From Acholeplasmatales bacterium DTU056 (GTDB lineage Bacteria > Bacillota_I > Bacilli_A > ML615J-28 > CAG-698): a stretch of 40,008 nucleotides of DNA. The stretch lies in assembly GCA_001512985.1 (NCBI GenBank), contig LFRX01000031.1, positions 13,888 to 53,895 of the forward strand, given 5' to 3'. The translations under genes and the position numbers were made by a program. This document shows, piece after piece, positions 1-9,540 of this stretch. The notes beneath the pieces were generated by a model. That model was given only the letters and a program-made list of their open reading frames with translations, was not told the DNA's origin and did no database searches. The stretch's first letter is position 1. The number at the start of each line of letters is the position of its first letter.

Positions 1-449
1 TTTTTTTGAAATATTTTTTTAAAAGCGTTTTTTGTTTTTAATATTATTTTTTTAAATAATTTTTTAAATGAAAAGAAAACCTCTTTGGGAAAAATAAAAT
101 TCCAAATTACTTTTATTATTTTGACCAAAATTTTCGAGAATATTAAATCAAATCGTTTTAAATCAACTAAAAAACTTTTTTGAATATATAATAAATAAAT
201 TATAATTCCCACAATGAAAAATAAAAACGTATATAACGGAATATAACCTTTTGTTACTCTTAACATAAAAAGCAAACTGATAATGATTATAACAACCCAG
301 TATATTGCTTCAACTAAGTAGTAAATTAATTTTCGAATAACTAGTTTATTTAAATAATAATTTAATATATCATAACTAATGATTAAAAACATTCCATATA
401 GTATAAAGTATATAATCATTACCAACTGTTCATAGAATGTGTACATCAT
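1..449 (-). CDS. yabQ: YabQ-like spore cortex membrane protein (partial, C-terminus outside window)
   Basis: I read this frame directly. From an ATG at 449 it stays open for 149 codons to the window edge with no stop. The product has about three hydrophobic segments (roughly residues 10-27, 42-64 and 69-90) followed by a strongly basic, Phe/Lys-rich tail, which is the shape of YabQ, the integral membrane protein needed for spore cortex formation in Bacillus (about 210 residues there). Its start overlaps the yabP stop as ATGA, so the two are probably translationally coupled, and yabP-yabQ is the conserved order in spore formers. The call rests mainly on this order and on topology, because YabQ sequences diverge strongly. 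A divIC-like gene would be expected next, beyond the edge. Confidence 0.75.
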   Translation of the reverse strand, partial: MMYTFYEQLVMIIYFILYGMFLIISYDILNYYLNKLVIRKLIYYLVEAIYWVVIIIISLLFMLRVTKGYIPLYTFLFFIVGIIIYLLYIQKSFLVDLKRFDLIFSKILVKIIKVIWNFIFPKEVFFSFKKLFKKIILKTKNAFKKIFQK

Positions 450-736
450 TTGAACAACTTACTCACAAAACTTTTATTTTTTTTAGTCTTGGCGGATTCT
501 TGATATTCAATTAGATAAACATCGCCAATTATTGATAAAATCCCTTTTTCAATATCTAATTGTTTCATTTCTAAATTATATCCTCTAACAATCATAAACC
601 CTAAAACAGTATCTACAATAAACTCTTCTTGATTAAGACTTATTAACTTTTTAACACCTGTAATTTCTAAATCTTTACGGTTTTTTAAAGAAATATCTTG
701 ACTAGATATACTTTCTATTTTGGGATTATAATTCAT
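446..736 (-). CDS. yabP: YabP family sporulation protein
   Basis: This 96-residue protein matches YabP, a small protein made in the mother cell of spore formers and linked to cortex/coat formation. Recognisable family features are the central block reading LEITGVKKL, then EEFIVDTVLGFMIVRG (about residues 22-52), followed by the LDIEKGILSIIGDV strand segment. The length is close to the usual 95-100. The ATG at 736 has a GAGGTG ribosome site 7 nt upstream (744-749). Another ATG at 740 is out of frame and hits a stop at once. The gene overlaps yabQ by ATGA. A sigma-E-like promoter lies just upstream. Its presence implies that this lineage sporulates or did so recently. Confidence 0.88.
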   Translation of the reverse strand: MNYNPKIESISSQDISLKNRKDLEITGVKKLISLNQEEFIVDTVLGFMIVRGYNLEMKQLDIEKGILSIIGDVYLIEYQESAKTKKNKSFVSKLFK

Positions 737-754
737 TCATTTTCACCTCATAGA

Positions 755-784
755 AGTATATGCTAGTCTATTTTAAGTTATGAA
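755..784 (-). promoter_or_regulatory. Candidate sigma-E-type (sporulation) promoter for yabP-yabQ
   Basis: On the minus strand TTCATAAC (784-777) and CATATACT (762-755) are separated by 14 nt. This resembles the mother-cell sigma-E pattern of Bacillus (ATA-centred -35, CATAnnnT -10, spacer about 14), and yabP is a sigma-E-type gene there. Transcription would start about 748-751, leaving a very short leader that begins at the ribosome site. In such AT-rich DNA a chance match is possible. Confidence 0.4.
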
Positions 785-785
785 G

Positions 786-1307
786 TTATTTTAAAAGATT
801 TTCAAATTCATCTAATAATTTATCATATTCAATTACTTTTAATCCATGTGGTAAGTCTTTGCTTGTTACTGGTTTTAATTCATTCTCATTAATATACATT
901 AAGATGTTTTCAGTTTTCTTATATAAAATTACAACTTTTCGATCATTTGGATTTTCTAATTTCAAATGCAAAAAACTGGATAATTCATTTAAAAACCGAT
1001 TGTTCGGATAACTTCTTCCTTTATTTTTTGATGATCCTCCCCAGAAGAGTTGCCAAGTGCGATAACTATTTATTACAATTTGAGAATTAGATGGAATATA
1101 AAGAGAAGTAATATATAAGTTATATCGAGGAGAAATTAATATATACGAATAAGGTTTTTTGCTTACTTTTCTTAATTCATAATTATTTTGTTTAGCAATT
1201 TCCATAAGGGTTTGATAGACGTTTTTGGTTGCTTTACTATAATGATATGATGGGTAAACAAAGACTACCAATAATACTATTAAAATAGCTATAATTATAA
1301 ATTCCAT
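786..1307 (-). CDS. Small single-pass membrane protein, unknown function
   Basis: The product has 173 residues from the ATG at 1307, chosen because AGGTGAT sits 5 nt upstream; an in-frame ATG 12 codons earlier has no such site. Residues 2-18 form one strongly hydrophobic helix (EFIIIAILIVLLVVFVYP), so the rest is probably anchored to one face of the membrane. The soluble part alternates short beta-like stretches (YSYILISP, VVILYKK) with basic loops and ends in an acidic helix. I recognise no family. It lies 49 nt upstream of yabP on the same strand, but both have their own promoter-like sequences. The function is unknown. Confidence 0.7.
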   Translation of the reverse strand: MEFIIIAILIVLLVVFVYPSYHYSKATKNVYQTLMEIAKQNNYELRKVSKKPYSYILISPRYNLYITSLYIPSNSQIVINSYRTWQLFWGGSSKNKGRSYPNNRFLNELSSFLHLKLENPNDRKVVILYKKTENILMYINENELKPVTSKDLPHGLKVIEYDKLLDEFENLLK

Positions 1308-1333
1308 AATATCACCTAAAATTTCTATATGAT

Positions 1334-1362
1334 AGTATATCATTTTTTAATAAATAAAACAA
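1334..1362 (-). promoter_or_regulatory. Promoter for the small membrane protein
   Basis: On the minus strand TTGTTT (1362-1357) and TATACT (1339-1334) are 17 nt apart, with a TGA just before the -10 (extended -10). A short dyad, ATGATA-gta-TATCAT, covers the -10 at 1329-1343. Confidence 0.5.
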
Positions 1363-1400
1363 ATATTATTTTTCTTTTGAATACTAAAACACATTGGTTA

Positions 1401-1409
1401 TGATATAAT
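1401..1409 (+). promoter_or_regulatory. Extended -10 promoter for the SGNH hydrolase gene
   Basis: TGATATAAT is a perfect extended -10 element, 20 nt before the start codon. No good -35 box stands at the right distance, which is usual for extended -10 promoters. Confidence 0.5.
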
Positions 1410-1428
1410 TATTAAAACGGAGGAAATT

Positions 1429-2121
1429 ATGAAAGAATTTTTAATCATTTTATTTGTTTTAACCACAGTAATATCGGTGGGGATTATAATTTATTTAGTT
1501 CGATATATCACTATCATGCCCAAATTGTATTATATCGAACACGTTTCAACATATGGTCCAAATCCTAGAAACCATGGAAAAATTATTTTTATTGGTGATT
1601 CCGAAACAGAGTTTTATAAAACAAGCATTTATTTTAATGACTACCCAGTGTTAAATATGGGGATTGCAGGGGACACGACTGATGGAGTTTTGAAAAGATT
1701 GCATCAAAATGTAATTTTAAACAAGCCAAAAAAAGTATTTTTGCAAATAGGTACTAACGACTTTGGTAAACGCAAGAAAAAAGAATATATTTTAAATAAT
1801 ATTTTTAAAATTGTTCAAATTATCAATAAAGAACTACCTGAGACTAAGGTTTATGTTATTAGTATTTATCCAGTAAATTCGAGAGTATATAATTTTAGTA
1901 AGTTCGTTGTATGGCGTAGAAAAAATAAGGATATTGAATATATTAACAATCAATTATCATTAAATCCAATAGGTGCTAAATATACTTATATTGATATCGC
2001 AAAAAGATTGAAAAACAGTTTAGGTGATTTAGCCAAACAATATACTGTCGAAGGCTTACATTTAAATAGCAATGCATATAATTTGGTTAGTGAGATTTTA
2101 TTGCCATATATTAAAGAATGA
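1429..2121 (+). CDS. SGNH/GDSL-family hydrolase, membrane-anchored
   Basis: This 230-residue protein begins with a hydrophobic helix (about residues 4-24) that would anchor it or act as an uncleaved signal, placing the enzyme outside the cell. The blocks of the SGNH esterase family follow in order: IFIGDSE with the nucleophile Ser58, the oxyanion Gly in GIAGDTT (about 81), GTND at 108-111, and the final His211 in VEGLHLN. The usual DxxH of the last block is ExxH here (Glu208), a conservative but unusual change. The family deacetylates or de-esterifies glycans, lipids and peptidoglycan; the substrate cannot be told. The start ATG follows GGAGG by 7 nt. lysS follows from its own promoter. Confidence 0.85.
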   Translation: MKEFLIILFVLTTVISVGIIIYLVRYITIMPKLYYIEHVSTYGPNPRNHGKIIFIGDSETEFYKTSIYFNDYPVLNMGIAGDTTDGVLKRLHQNVILNKPKKVFLQIGTNDFGKRKKKEYILNNIFKIVQIINKELPETKVYVISIYPVNSRVYNFSKFVVWRRKNKDIEYINNQLSLNPIGAKYTYIDIAKRLKNSLGDLAKQYTVEGLHLNSNAYNLVSEILLPYIKE

Positions 2122-2132
2122 AAATCCTTTTC

Positions 2133-2160
2133 TTGAATTTTTTTGATATTATGGTATAAT
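2133..2160 (+). promoter_or_regulatory. Promoter for lysS
   Basis: TTGAAT (2133-2138) and TATAAT (2155-2160) are 16 nt apart, and TGG before the -10 makes it an extended element. The lysS ATG is 28 nt downstream, after AGAGGTG. Confidence 0.6.
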
Positions 2161-2166
2161 AGTTGA

Positions 2167-3677
<1,511 letters not shown>

Positions 3678-3678
<1 letters not shown>

Positions 3679-4223
3679 TGATTATTTTTAAGTATATTCT
3701 TTTCTATATTACCTTAGGAATAATCCTAAGCATTGACGCCTTTATGGCTTGTATGGCTTATGGGCTAAGCCATCAAAAAAAATATTTCCTAATATTGACC
3801 CCACTAGCAGTAGGAACTTGTCATATTTTATTTCCTATGCTGGCTATTACATTGTACAATCAATTACATGTGGACAATTATGGTATTGGAAAATATTTAT
3901 CCAGTACCATTTTTGTTTTCCTTGGACTAGCTAATTTATCAAAAGAAAATTCCCAAAAAGCAAATCCAATATTTTCCCTTATCGGTGTTTTACTTTTAGC
4001 TGCTGCGGTAAGTATTGATAGTTTCTTTGTTGGAATTAGTATATGCATTCATAAATATTCATTAATCGGGTGTTTTATATTTGGAATTGTTAGTTTTCTA
4101 TCTACTATCTTATCACTTTCATTAGCCAAATTCCTCTACCAAAAGGTTAACACTGATTTTGATATAATCGTTGGTTTGTTATTTATTATTTTTGGAATAT
4201 TAATATTCTTTGATATTATTTAA
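3678..4223 (+). CDS. MntP/YtaF-like manganese efflux or sporulation membrane protein
   Basis: This 181-residue protein has about six membrane helices arranged as two similar halves, each opening with the family's acidic motif: LSIDAF (Asp20) and VSIDSF (Asp114). This is the MntP (former DUF204) pattern, exporters of Mn2+ whose paired aspartates lie in the membrane. The sporulation protein YtaF belongs to the same superfamily; I cannot separate the two by eye, so no symbol is given. It starts at the lysS stop (TAATG, one shared base) with no independent ribosome site, indicating coupling. A hairpin terminator follows directly. I see no Mn2+ riboswitch (yybP-ykoY type) upstream. Confidence 0.8.
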
Positions 4224-4225
4224 TA

Positions 4226-4254
4226 AAAAAAAGCATCAAGTGATGCTTTTTATT
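4226..4254. terminator. Bidirectional terminator between convergent genes
   Basis: AAAGCATCA-AG-TGATGCTTT forms a stem flanked by an A-run on the left and a T-run on the right, so it can end transcription in both directions. It serves the lysS-mntP unit and overlaps the end of the minus-strand gene. Confidence 0.8.
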
Positions 4255-4789
4255 TTTCTATCATTAATTCTTCATATATACGATCAAATACTTCTAACAT
4301 TGTTAAAACTTTTGAGTCACCGAAATAAGCGTCTAATTTATCATTATATTGTTCTAAAACCTCAATTTTATATGGCTTTTTACTATTAAGATACTGATCA
4401 CATTCTTCTAAAATTTCATCTAGGATTTGGCGATTTTCATCAGTTAATTGTTTATTATCAATTAGACTATTCTTAACATCTTCAAGATATAAAATATAAT
4501 TAATTAATGATTCATATTGTCTAAACAAAATGTAATCTCGATTAAAGTATTTTTCATAATATAATTTTACTTCTTCAAGAGTATCAAATAAATATGAATA
4601 TGCTATTTCAAAAATTTCTTCTAAAACAGCATCAACTTTTTTTTCTTGAATGTATACTTTATCAATATGCTCTAAAATTCTAAAAACATCCGCAATTCTC
4701 TGATAAATAGCCGATTTATTTTTCTTCAGAAGATTAATAAAATCTTTATTATCAGATAACCATGATTTATAATCATTTAAAATTTCCAT
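4250..4789 (-). CDS. Uncharacterised all-helical cytoplasmic protein
   Basis: The product has 179 residues and no membrane segment or signal. It is rich in Glu, Lys, Leu, Ile and Tyr, with long amphipathic helical stretches throughout (for example YQRIADVFRILEHIDKVY and LLDEILEECDQYL-like segments). I recognise no family. I place the start at the ATG at 4789, preceded by GAGGGATT. The frame is open for 52 codons further upstream, but that part lies inside glpK and looks like shadow coding. It begins 10 nt after the glpK stop, so it is the last gene of the YcxB-glpK unit and ends at the terminator. A structural or regulatory role is possible; nothing in the sequence decides it. Confidence 0.7.
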   Translation of the reverse strand: MEILNDYKSWLSDNKDFINLLKKNKSAIYQRIADVFRILEHIDKVYIQEKKVDAVLEEIFEIAYSYLFDTLEEVKLYYEKYFNRDYILFRQYESLINYILYLEDVKNSLIDNKQLTDENRQILDEILEECDQYLNSKKPYKIEVLEQYNDKLDAYFGDSKVLTMLEVFDRIYEELMIEK

Positions 4790-4799
4790 AATAATCCCT

Positions 4800-6287
4800 C
4801 TAATCAATTTTAAACATCTTCGTACAAGCCACTGCTTTTTTATAATTGTTAAGTAATTTTGCGCTTTCGTGTTGATCCATTTTGGGAGTAAAGATTTTAT
4901 CAATGTTATGCTTTTGACAAATATCACTAAAACTATCCCATACACCTACATTAAGTCCGGCTAAATATGCAGCACCTAAAGCAGTTGATTCAATGACCTG
5001 TGGACGAATGACTTCTATTCGTAAAATATCACTTTGGAATTGAAGTAATAGATTGTTTTGACTAGCACCGCCATCAACACGTAGACTTTTAATTGGAATT
5101 TTACTATCTAATGTCATAACATCAAGAACTTCTTTAGTTTGATAGCAAATCGCTTCTAAAACTGCTCTAGTTAAATGGTTTTTAGTTGTATTATGACTTA
5201 GTCCTAAAAAAGCCCCACGAACCTCACTATCCCAATGTGGCGTACCTAATCCTACTAAAGCCGGGACGAAATATACTCCGCCATTATCTTTCACTGATGT
5301 AGCCATTTCCTCAGTTTGACTAGATTTTTCGAAAAGTTGAATTTGGTCACGTAACCAAGTCACAGCACTTCCCGCAACAAATATACTTCCTTCTAATGCA
5401 TAACTTACCTTATCGTTAATTCCCCAAGCAATAGTTGTTAAAAGTCCACTACTTGAATGAACAATCTTATCGCCAGTATTCATTAACATAAAACAACCCG
5501 TGCCATAGGTATTTTTAACTTCGCCTTCATTAAAGCAAGTTTGTCCAAATAAAGCCGCTTGTTGGTCTCCAGCAACTCCTGTAATTGGAATATTTTCTCC
5601 CAATGCAGTGGCATATCCATAGTGATAACTTGATGGATAAACTTTCGGAAGAATTGATTTTGGAATATCTAATATTTGTAATAATTCATCATCAAAGCAT
5701 AAATCATAAATGTTAAAAATTAAGGTTCGACTTGCATTAGAATAATCAGTAGCATGTACTTTTCCTTCAGTTAATCTCCATATTAGCCAAGTATCAATTG
5801 TTCCACACAATAATCTTTCTTGTTTAGCTAATTCCCTCGCCCCTTCTATATTATCCAAAATCCATTTTATTTTGGTTCCACTAAAATATGGATCTAATAC
5901 TAATCCGGTTTTTTTACGAAAAACTGGTTCATAATGATTATTTTTTAACCATCGACAAATATCCTCGCTTTGGCGTGATTGCCAACAAATTGCTTTGTAA
6001 ATTGGTTTGGCTGTTTCTTTATCCCACATAACTACTGTTTCTCGTTGATTAGTAATCCCAATAGCACTTATATCACTTAATTTTAAATTAGCCTTGGCAA
6101 CAGCATCAAATATAACTTTAATTACGGAATCATAGATCTCTTCTGGATCTTGTAATACCCATGATGGTTCAGGGTAATACTGTTTAAACTCTTGTTGACT
6201 AATACTTACGATTTGTGATAAATCGTTAAATATAATTGCTCGGGATGAGGTAGTCCCTTGATCTATAGCTAAAACATATTTTCTCAT
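4800..6287 (-). CDS. glpK: Glycerol kinase
   Basis: The enzyme phosphorylates glycerol with ATP to sn-glycerol 3-phosphate, feeding lipid synthesis or glycolysis. The protein (495 residues, usual about 500) carries the FGGY-kinase first phosphate motif [12 protein letters not shown] at residues 7-18, the substrate region CWQSRQ (about 79-84), [13 protein letters not shown] in the middle, and the C-terminal signature [11 protein letters not shown]. It starts 6 nt after the YcxB-like gene, whose end supplies only a weak ribosome site (TTAAAG). No glpF uptake facilitator or glpD/glpO oxidase lies next to it, which is less common for this gene. Confidence 0.96.
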   Translation of the reverse strand: MRKYVLAIDQGTTSSRAIIFNDLSQIVSISQQEFKQYYPEPSWVLQDPEEIYDSVIKVIFDAVAKANLKLSDISAIGITNQRETVVMWDKETAKPIYKAICWQSRQSEDICRWLKNNHYEPVFRKKTGLVLDPYFSGTKIKWILDNIEGARELAKQERLLCGTIDTWLIWRLTEGKVHATDYSNASRTLIFNIYDLCFDDELLQILDIPKSILPKVYPSSYHYGYATALGENIPITGVAGDQQAALFGQTCFNEGEVKNTYGTGCFMLMNTGDKIVHSSSGLLTTIAWGINDKVSYALEGSIFVAGSAVTWLRDQIQLFEKSSQTEEMATSVKDNGGVYFVPALVGLGTPHWDSEVRGAFLGLSHNTTKNHLTRAVLEAICYQTKEVLDVMTLDSKIPIKSLRVDGGASQNNLLLQFQSDILRIEVIRPQVIESTALGAAYLAGLNVGVWDSFSDICQKHNIDKIFTPKMDQHESAKLLNNYKKAVACTKMFKID

Positions 6288-6293
6288 CTTTAA

Positions 6294-6851
6294 TCACTTT
6301 TCTTTATATAGTACTTTATATTTGACTTTACCACGGCGGGTTTTTGGCATTTGATTTTTAGCCAACTTACGAAATCCTTCCAAATTGCCTTCTATAATAT
6401 CCTCTTTAATAATTAAAAAGCCCGTATTATTTTTGGTATATATATAAATATATTCTTTATTTTCATATATTGATTCAATTTGATCCCACCCAATTACTTC
6501 ACGCCCAGGAACATTTTGAATTCTACGAACAATTAAATCTTTAGTAACTTCAACTACTTCAATACTATCTTTTCTCTTATCCGTTTCTTCTTTGATAGTT
6601 TTTTTAATACGCAAAAACATTTGTAATATTGTAAAAATTATAGTAAAGAATACTAATGACCAAATAAAAAAAATTGATGAATATTTTCCAGTTTGGATAG
6701 CTGTTTTGGTCATAAATGATCCTAATATGATTAGTGTAGTAATTAAAAATAAAGTAAAGTAAGTTGAACTAGACTTATAAAATAAATGAAATAAGTAGAA
6801 TTTTCGATGGGCTATTGGGCTATATTTCCCTTTTGCAATTAGTTTGTCCAT
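6294..6851 (-). CDS. YcxB-like two-helix membrane protein
   Basis: This 185-residue protein has a short cytoplasmic N-terminus, two adjacent membrane helices (about residues 28-48 and 57-78), and a soluble C-terminal domain. There, IGWDQIESIYENKEYIYIY and FLIIKEDI resemble the YcxB-like C-terminal domain found in many Bacilli membrane proteins of unknown role. The start is supported by AAGGAGG 7-8 nt upstream. It is the first gene of a three-gene minus-strand unit with glpK and a helical protein. The family has no assigned biochemical function. Confidence 0.75.
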   Translation of the reverse strand: MDKLIAKGKYSPIAHRKFYLFHLFYKSSSTYFTLFLITTLIILGSFMTKTAIQTGKYSSIFFIWSLVFFTIIFTILQMFLRIKKTIKEETDKRKDSIEVVEVTKDLIVRRIQNVPGREVIGWDQIESIYENKEYIYIYTKNNTGFLIIKEDIIEGNLEGFRKLAKNQMPKTRRGKVKYKVLYKEK

Positions 6852-6873
6852 CTAAATAACCTCCTTAGATTTT

Positions 6874-6902
6874 ATTGTATCATATTTTTATTGTAAAGTT
6901 AA
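6874..6902 (-). promoter_or_regulatory. Promoter for the ycxB-like/glpK unit
   Basis: On the minus strand TTAACT (6902-6897) and TACAAT (6879-6874) are 17 nt apart, with TGA before the -10. It diverges from the hslO promoter within the 131-nt gap. Confidence 0.5.
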
Positions 6903-6955
6903 TAAGTAAAATAATTTACTTTTAGTTGATATAACTTTATTACTTTCAAAAAGAG

Positions 6956-6964
6956 TGGTATAAT
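6956..6964 (+). promoter_or_regulatory. Extended -10 promoter for hslO
   Basis: TGGTATAAT is an extended -10. The start would be near 6971, leaving a very short leader that begins at the GAGGTG ribosome site (6972-6977). Confidence 0.5.
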
Positions 6965-6982
6965 AACCAATGAGGTGAAAAA

Positions 6983-7855
6983 ATGGATTACTTAATAAAA
7001 GGCCTGGCATTAGATAATAACATCCGGGTATATATTGCCAATACAACTGATACTATTAATGAACTTAAGAAACGCCATGACTTATGGCCAGGAGCTTTAT
7101 CAGTACTTGGTAAAACACTGACTATAACTTCTATTATGGGTGGAATGTTAAAAGAAAATCATCGCGTTTCCGTAGCGATTAAAACAAATGGACAAGTCGG
7201 AAATGTATATGCGGATGCGTATTTTGATGGGCGAATTCGAGGTTATTTACAAAACCCTCATGTAAATTTTATAAACCATCAAGATAATACATTAGATGAC
7301 CGTTTTTCTTTAGGTTCAGAAGGAATTATCCAAGTTATTAAAGATTTGAACTTAAAGGCAATGTTTACTTCTCAAGTTCCTTTGACCTATTTTGATTTAG
7401 CCAAAGACTTTGCGTATTACTTTAATACAAGTGAACAAACCCCATCAGCAGTCAGTGTCGGGGTTTTAGTTGGTGAAGATAATTCCGCCATTGCTAGCGG
7501 TGGATTTGTTATACAACTTATGCCACAAACACCAGAATATATCATCGACTTTTTAGAAGATCGAATTAATGAACTTCCACCAATGTCAAAATTATTAAAC
7601 ACTCATCAAAATCTCGAAGACATTTTGACTACAATTTTCGGATCAAATTATCAGATTATTGAAAAACTTCCTTTAAAATTTACTTGCTCTTGCTCTAAAG
7701 AACGTTTTGCCAATGGAATCGTTTCTTTAGGTAAAGAAGAAATTACCCAAATAATTGAAGAGCAAGGAGATATTGAAACTGTGTGTCATTACTGCCGTGA
7801 AAAATATTATTTCAATAAGGATGAACTTTTAGATCTTTTAAATAAAAGCAAATAA
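6983..7855 (+). CDS. hslO: Redox-regulated chaperone Hsp33
   Basis: Hsp33 is a cytoplasmic holdase switched on by oxidation: four cysteines release zinc and form disulfides, exposing a client-binding surface. Here the zinc site is intact as C235-S-C237 and C268-H-Y-C271 in the C-terminal switch domain. The N-terminal domain begins DYLIKGLALDNNIRVYIANTTD, typical of the family, and the total of 290 residues is normal. The ATG follows GAGGTG by 5 nt. The M42 peptidase starts 24 nt later and probably shares the transcript. In Bacillus hslO lies close to ftsH and lysS. Confidence 0.96.
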   Translation: MDYLIKGLALDNNIRVYIANTTDTINELKKRHDLWPGALSVLGKTLTITSIMGGMLKENHRVSVAIKTNGQVGNVYADAYFDGRIRGYLQNPHVNFINHQDNTLDDRFSLGSEGIIQVIKDLNLKAMFTSQVPLTYFDLAKDFAYYFNTSEQTPSAVSVGVLVGEDNSAIASGGFVIQLMPQTPEYIIDFLEDRINELPPMSKLLNTHQNLEDILTTIFGSNYQIIEKLPLKFTCSCSKERFANGIVSLGKEEITQIIEEQGDIETVCHYCREKYYFNKDELLDLLNKSK

Positions 7856-7879
7856 AATAGTAAGAAAGGAAGTACAAAT

Positions 7880-8905
7880 ATGGAACAAACTTTAAATTTT
7901 ATTTTAGAACAAGCTAAAAAAATCTTAGATATCGATAGTCCAAGTGGATATACTGATAAAGCGATTGAATATTTAGAGAATTTTTGTAAAGACAATAATT
8001 TATCTTATGAAAAAAATAAAAAGGGGAATTTAATTGTAACCATTCCAGGAAAAACCAACTATGTCATTGGTCTTTCAGCGCATGTCGATACTCTAGGTGC
8101 AATTGTCCGTTCTATAAATGGTGATGGAACTTTACGATTTAGTGTTATTGGCGGACCATTATTACCAACATTAGATGGTGAATATTGTAAAATTTACACT
8201 CGTGATAATAAAGTTTACACTGGAACTTTTTTATCTAATGCTCCATCAGCCCATGTTCATGAATCTGCCCGTTCATTAACTCGTGATGAAAAAAATATGC
8301 ATATTCGTATTGATGCTATAACCAAATCAAAACAGGACACATTGGCCTTAGGAATTGAAACAGGAAACTTTATTGCTATTGATCCAAAAACAACTATTAC
8401 TCAAGAAGGATTTATCAAATCACGATTTTTAGATGATAAAATCAGTGTTGCAATCTTGCTTGGTTTAATTAATTATATTAAACAACATAATCTTGAGATC
8501 ATTCCAACCTTAAAAATAATCTTTTCGACATACGAAGAAGTTGGTCATGGTGCATCACATATTCCAGAAGTCGACGAGTTGATTGCGGTAGATATGGGAT
8601 GTATTGGCGAAGATTTAAATTGTACTGAACAAGACGTTTCGATTTGTGTTAAAGATTCTTCAGGGCCATACGATTATAAAATGGTTAATAAACTTATTCA
8701 ATTAGCCAAAGAAAATAATCTTAATTATGCGGTCGATGTATATCCATTCTATGGTTCCGATGTTAGTGCCGCCTTACGCGGTGGAAATAATATCAAAGGG
8801 GCGTTGATTGGTCCAGGAGTTCACGCATCCCACGGTATGGAACGTACCCACATTAAAGCAGTTGAAAACACATTAAAATTATTAATTGCTTATATAAAAG
8901 AATAG
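7880..8905 (+). CDS. M42 family metallo-aminopeptidase
   Basis: These enzymes form large hollow dodecamers in the cytoplasm and trim N-terminal residues from short peptides (glutamyl aminopeptidase/FrvX/YsdC group); some members have been called endoglucanases in error. The dinuclear-metal site can be read in order: H68-x-D70 in GLSAHVDTLG, D185/D186 in RFLDDK, the catalytic pair E219-E220 in STYEEVGH, D238 in AVDMG, and the last His in PGVHASHGMERTH (315 or 318). The length of 341 is slightly below the usual 350-360. The ribosome site is AAAGGAAG. It follows hslO and is closed by a strong terminator. Confidence 0.93.
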   Translation: MEQTLNFILEQAKKILDIDSPSGYTDKAIEYLENFCKDNNLSYEKNKKGNLIVTIPGKTNYVIGLSAHVDTLGAIVRSINGDGTLRFSVIGGPLLPTLDGEYCKIYTRDNKVYTGTFLSNAPSAHVHESARSLTRDEKNMHIRIDAITKSKQDTLALGIETGNFIAIDPKTTITQEGFIKSRFLDDKISVAILLGLINYIKQHNLEIIPTLKIIFSTYEEVGHGASHIPEVDELIAVDMGCIGEDLNCTEQDVSICVKDSSGPYDYKMVNKLIQLAKENNLNYAVDVYPFYGSDVSAALRGGNNIKGALIGPGVHASHGMERTHIKAVENTLKLLIAYIKE

Positions 8906-8918
8906 TTTATAATCAAAT

Positions 8919-8958
8919 AAAAAAGTTGGAGATTTAATTATAAATCTCCAACTTTTTT
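8919..8958 (+). terminator. Terminator of the hslO-M42 peptidase unit
   Basis: A 16-18 bp stem (AAAAGTTGGAGATTTA pairing with its complement at 8941-8957) with an ATTA loop is followed by a T-run; the A-run on its left could also stop the opposite strand. The rest of 8959-9029 shows nothing clear. Confidence 0.85.
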
Positions 8959-9029
8959 ATTAAATACATTTATAATTTGCTATTTAGATTTGATTGTTTT
9001 AATATTTAGAAAAGATTAATCTTGTTTTT

Positions 9030-9401
9030 CTATACTATTTTAATCTCTTTTTTATAAAACTGATCAATAATTTTTTTGCTTTTTTTGGTACGTTCAAAAG
9101 TAACGAAAACTTCTTCCTCATCAATAGTTATACCTGTTAGGGTATAATAACTTATTATTTTTTGCTTATTATATAATATTTCAATATTTTCTAAAGAAAA
9201 TTTATAAATTGTTTTGTTAAATTTTTTTACCTCTACAAAAAAATCATTAAATTTGACTATATATAATCTTTTTATTATAAAAAACAACATAATAATTAAG
9301 CTTAATATATATATGATTAAAGGTATAGATGGAGAATCTCTACCATTTAAATAAGCAGTACCATTATCAAGTATGCATAATGAAATCATTCCAATTAACA
9401 A
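9030..9401 (-). CDS. Small membrane protein with PH-like tail, unknown; start uncertain
   Basis: From a TTG at 9401 the product has 123 residues: two hydrophobic helices (about 1-10 and 25-44) followed by a basic beta-rich domain with YKFSLENIEILYNKQK and IDEEEVFVTFERTKKSKK, an arrangement like the YcxB-like/PH-like membrane proteins (a similar one is at 6294-6851). I recognise no exact family. The TTG has no ribosome site. The same frame stays open to 9470 with no ATG, GTG or TTG, and an ATT at 9440 stands 6 nt behind a strong AGAGAGGAG, giving 13 extra residues (KKSFISYPSSFLL follows the start) that complete the first helix. The true start may therefore be ATT, or an ATG lost by mutation. 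Confidence 0.6.
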   Translation of the reverse strand: MLIGMISLCILDNGTAYLNGRDSPSIPLIIYILSLIIMLFFIIKRLYIVKFNDFFVEVKKFNKTIYKFSLENIEILYNKQKIISYYTLTGITIDEEEVFVTFERTKKSKKIIDQFYKKEIKIV

Positions 9402-9540
9402 TAAAAAACTACTTGGATAAGATATAAAACTTTTTTTAATTCGAATCTCCTCTCTGATTTTGATATACGATTAGTTATTATAATGAATCCTGGGTTTTCC
9501 TTTTTTCTAAAGAATATTTACTATAGAGAATTATATATAA

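Noticed and set aside
4790..4945. Longer N-terminus for the helical protein, running into glpK
   Set aside because: The extra 52 codons overlap the conserved C-terminus of glycerol kinase, and a good ribosome site stands before the ATG at 4789.
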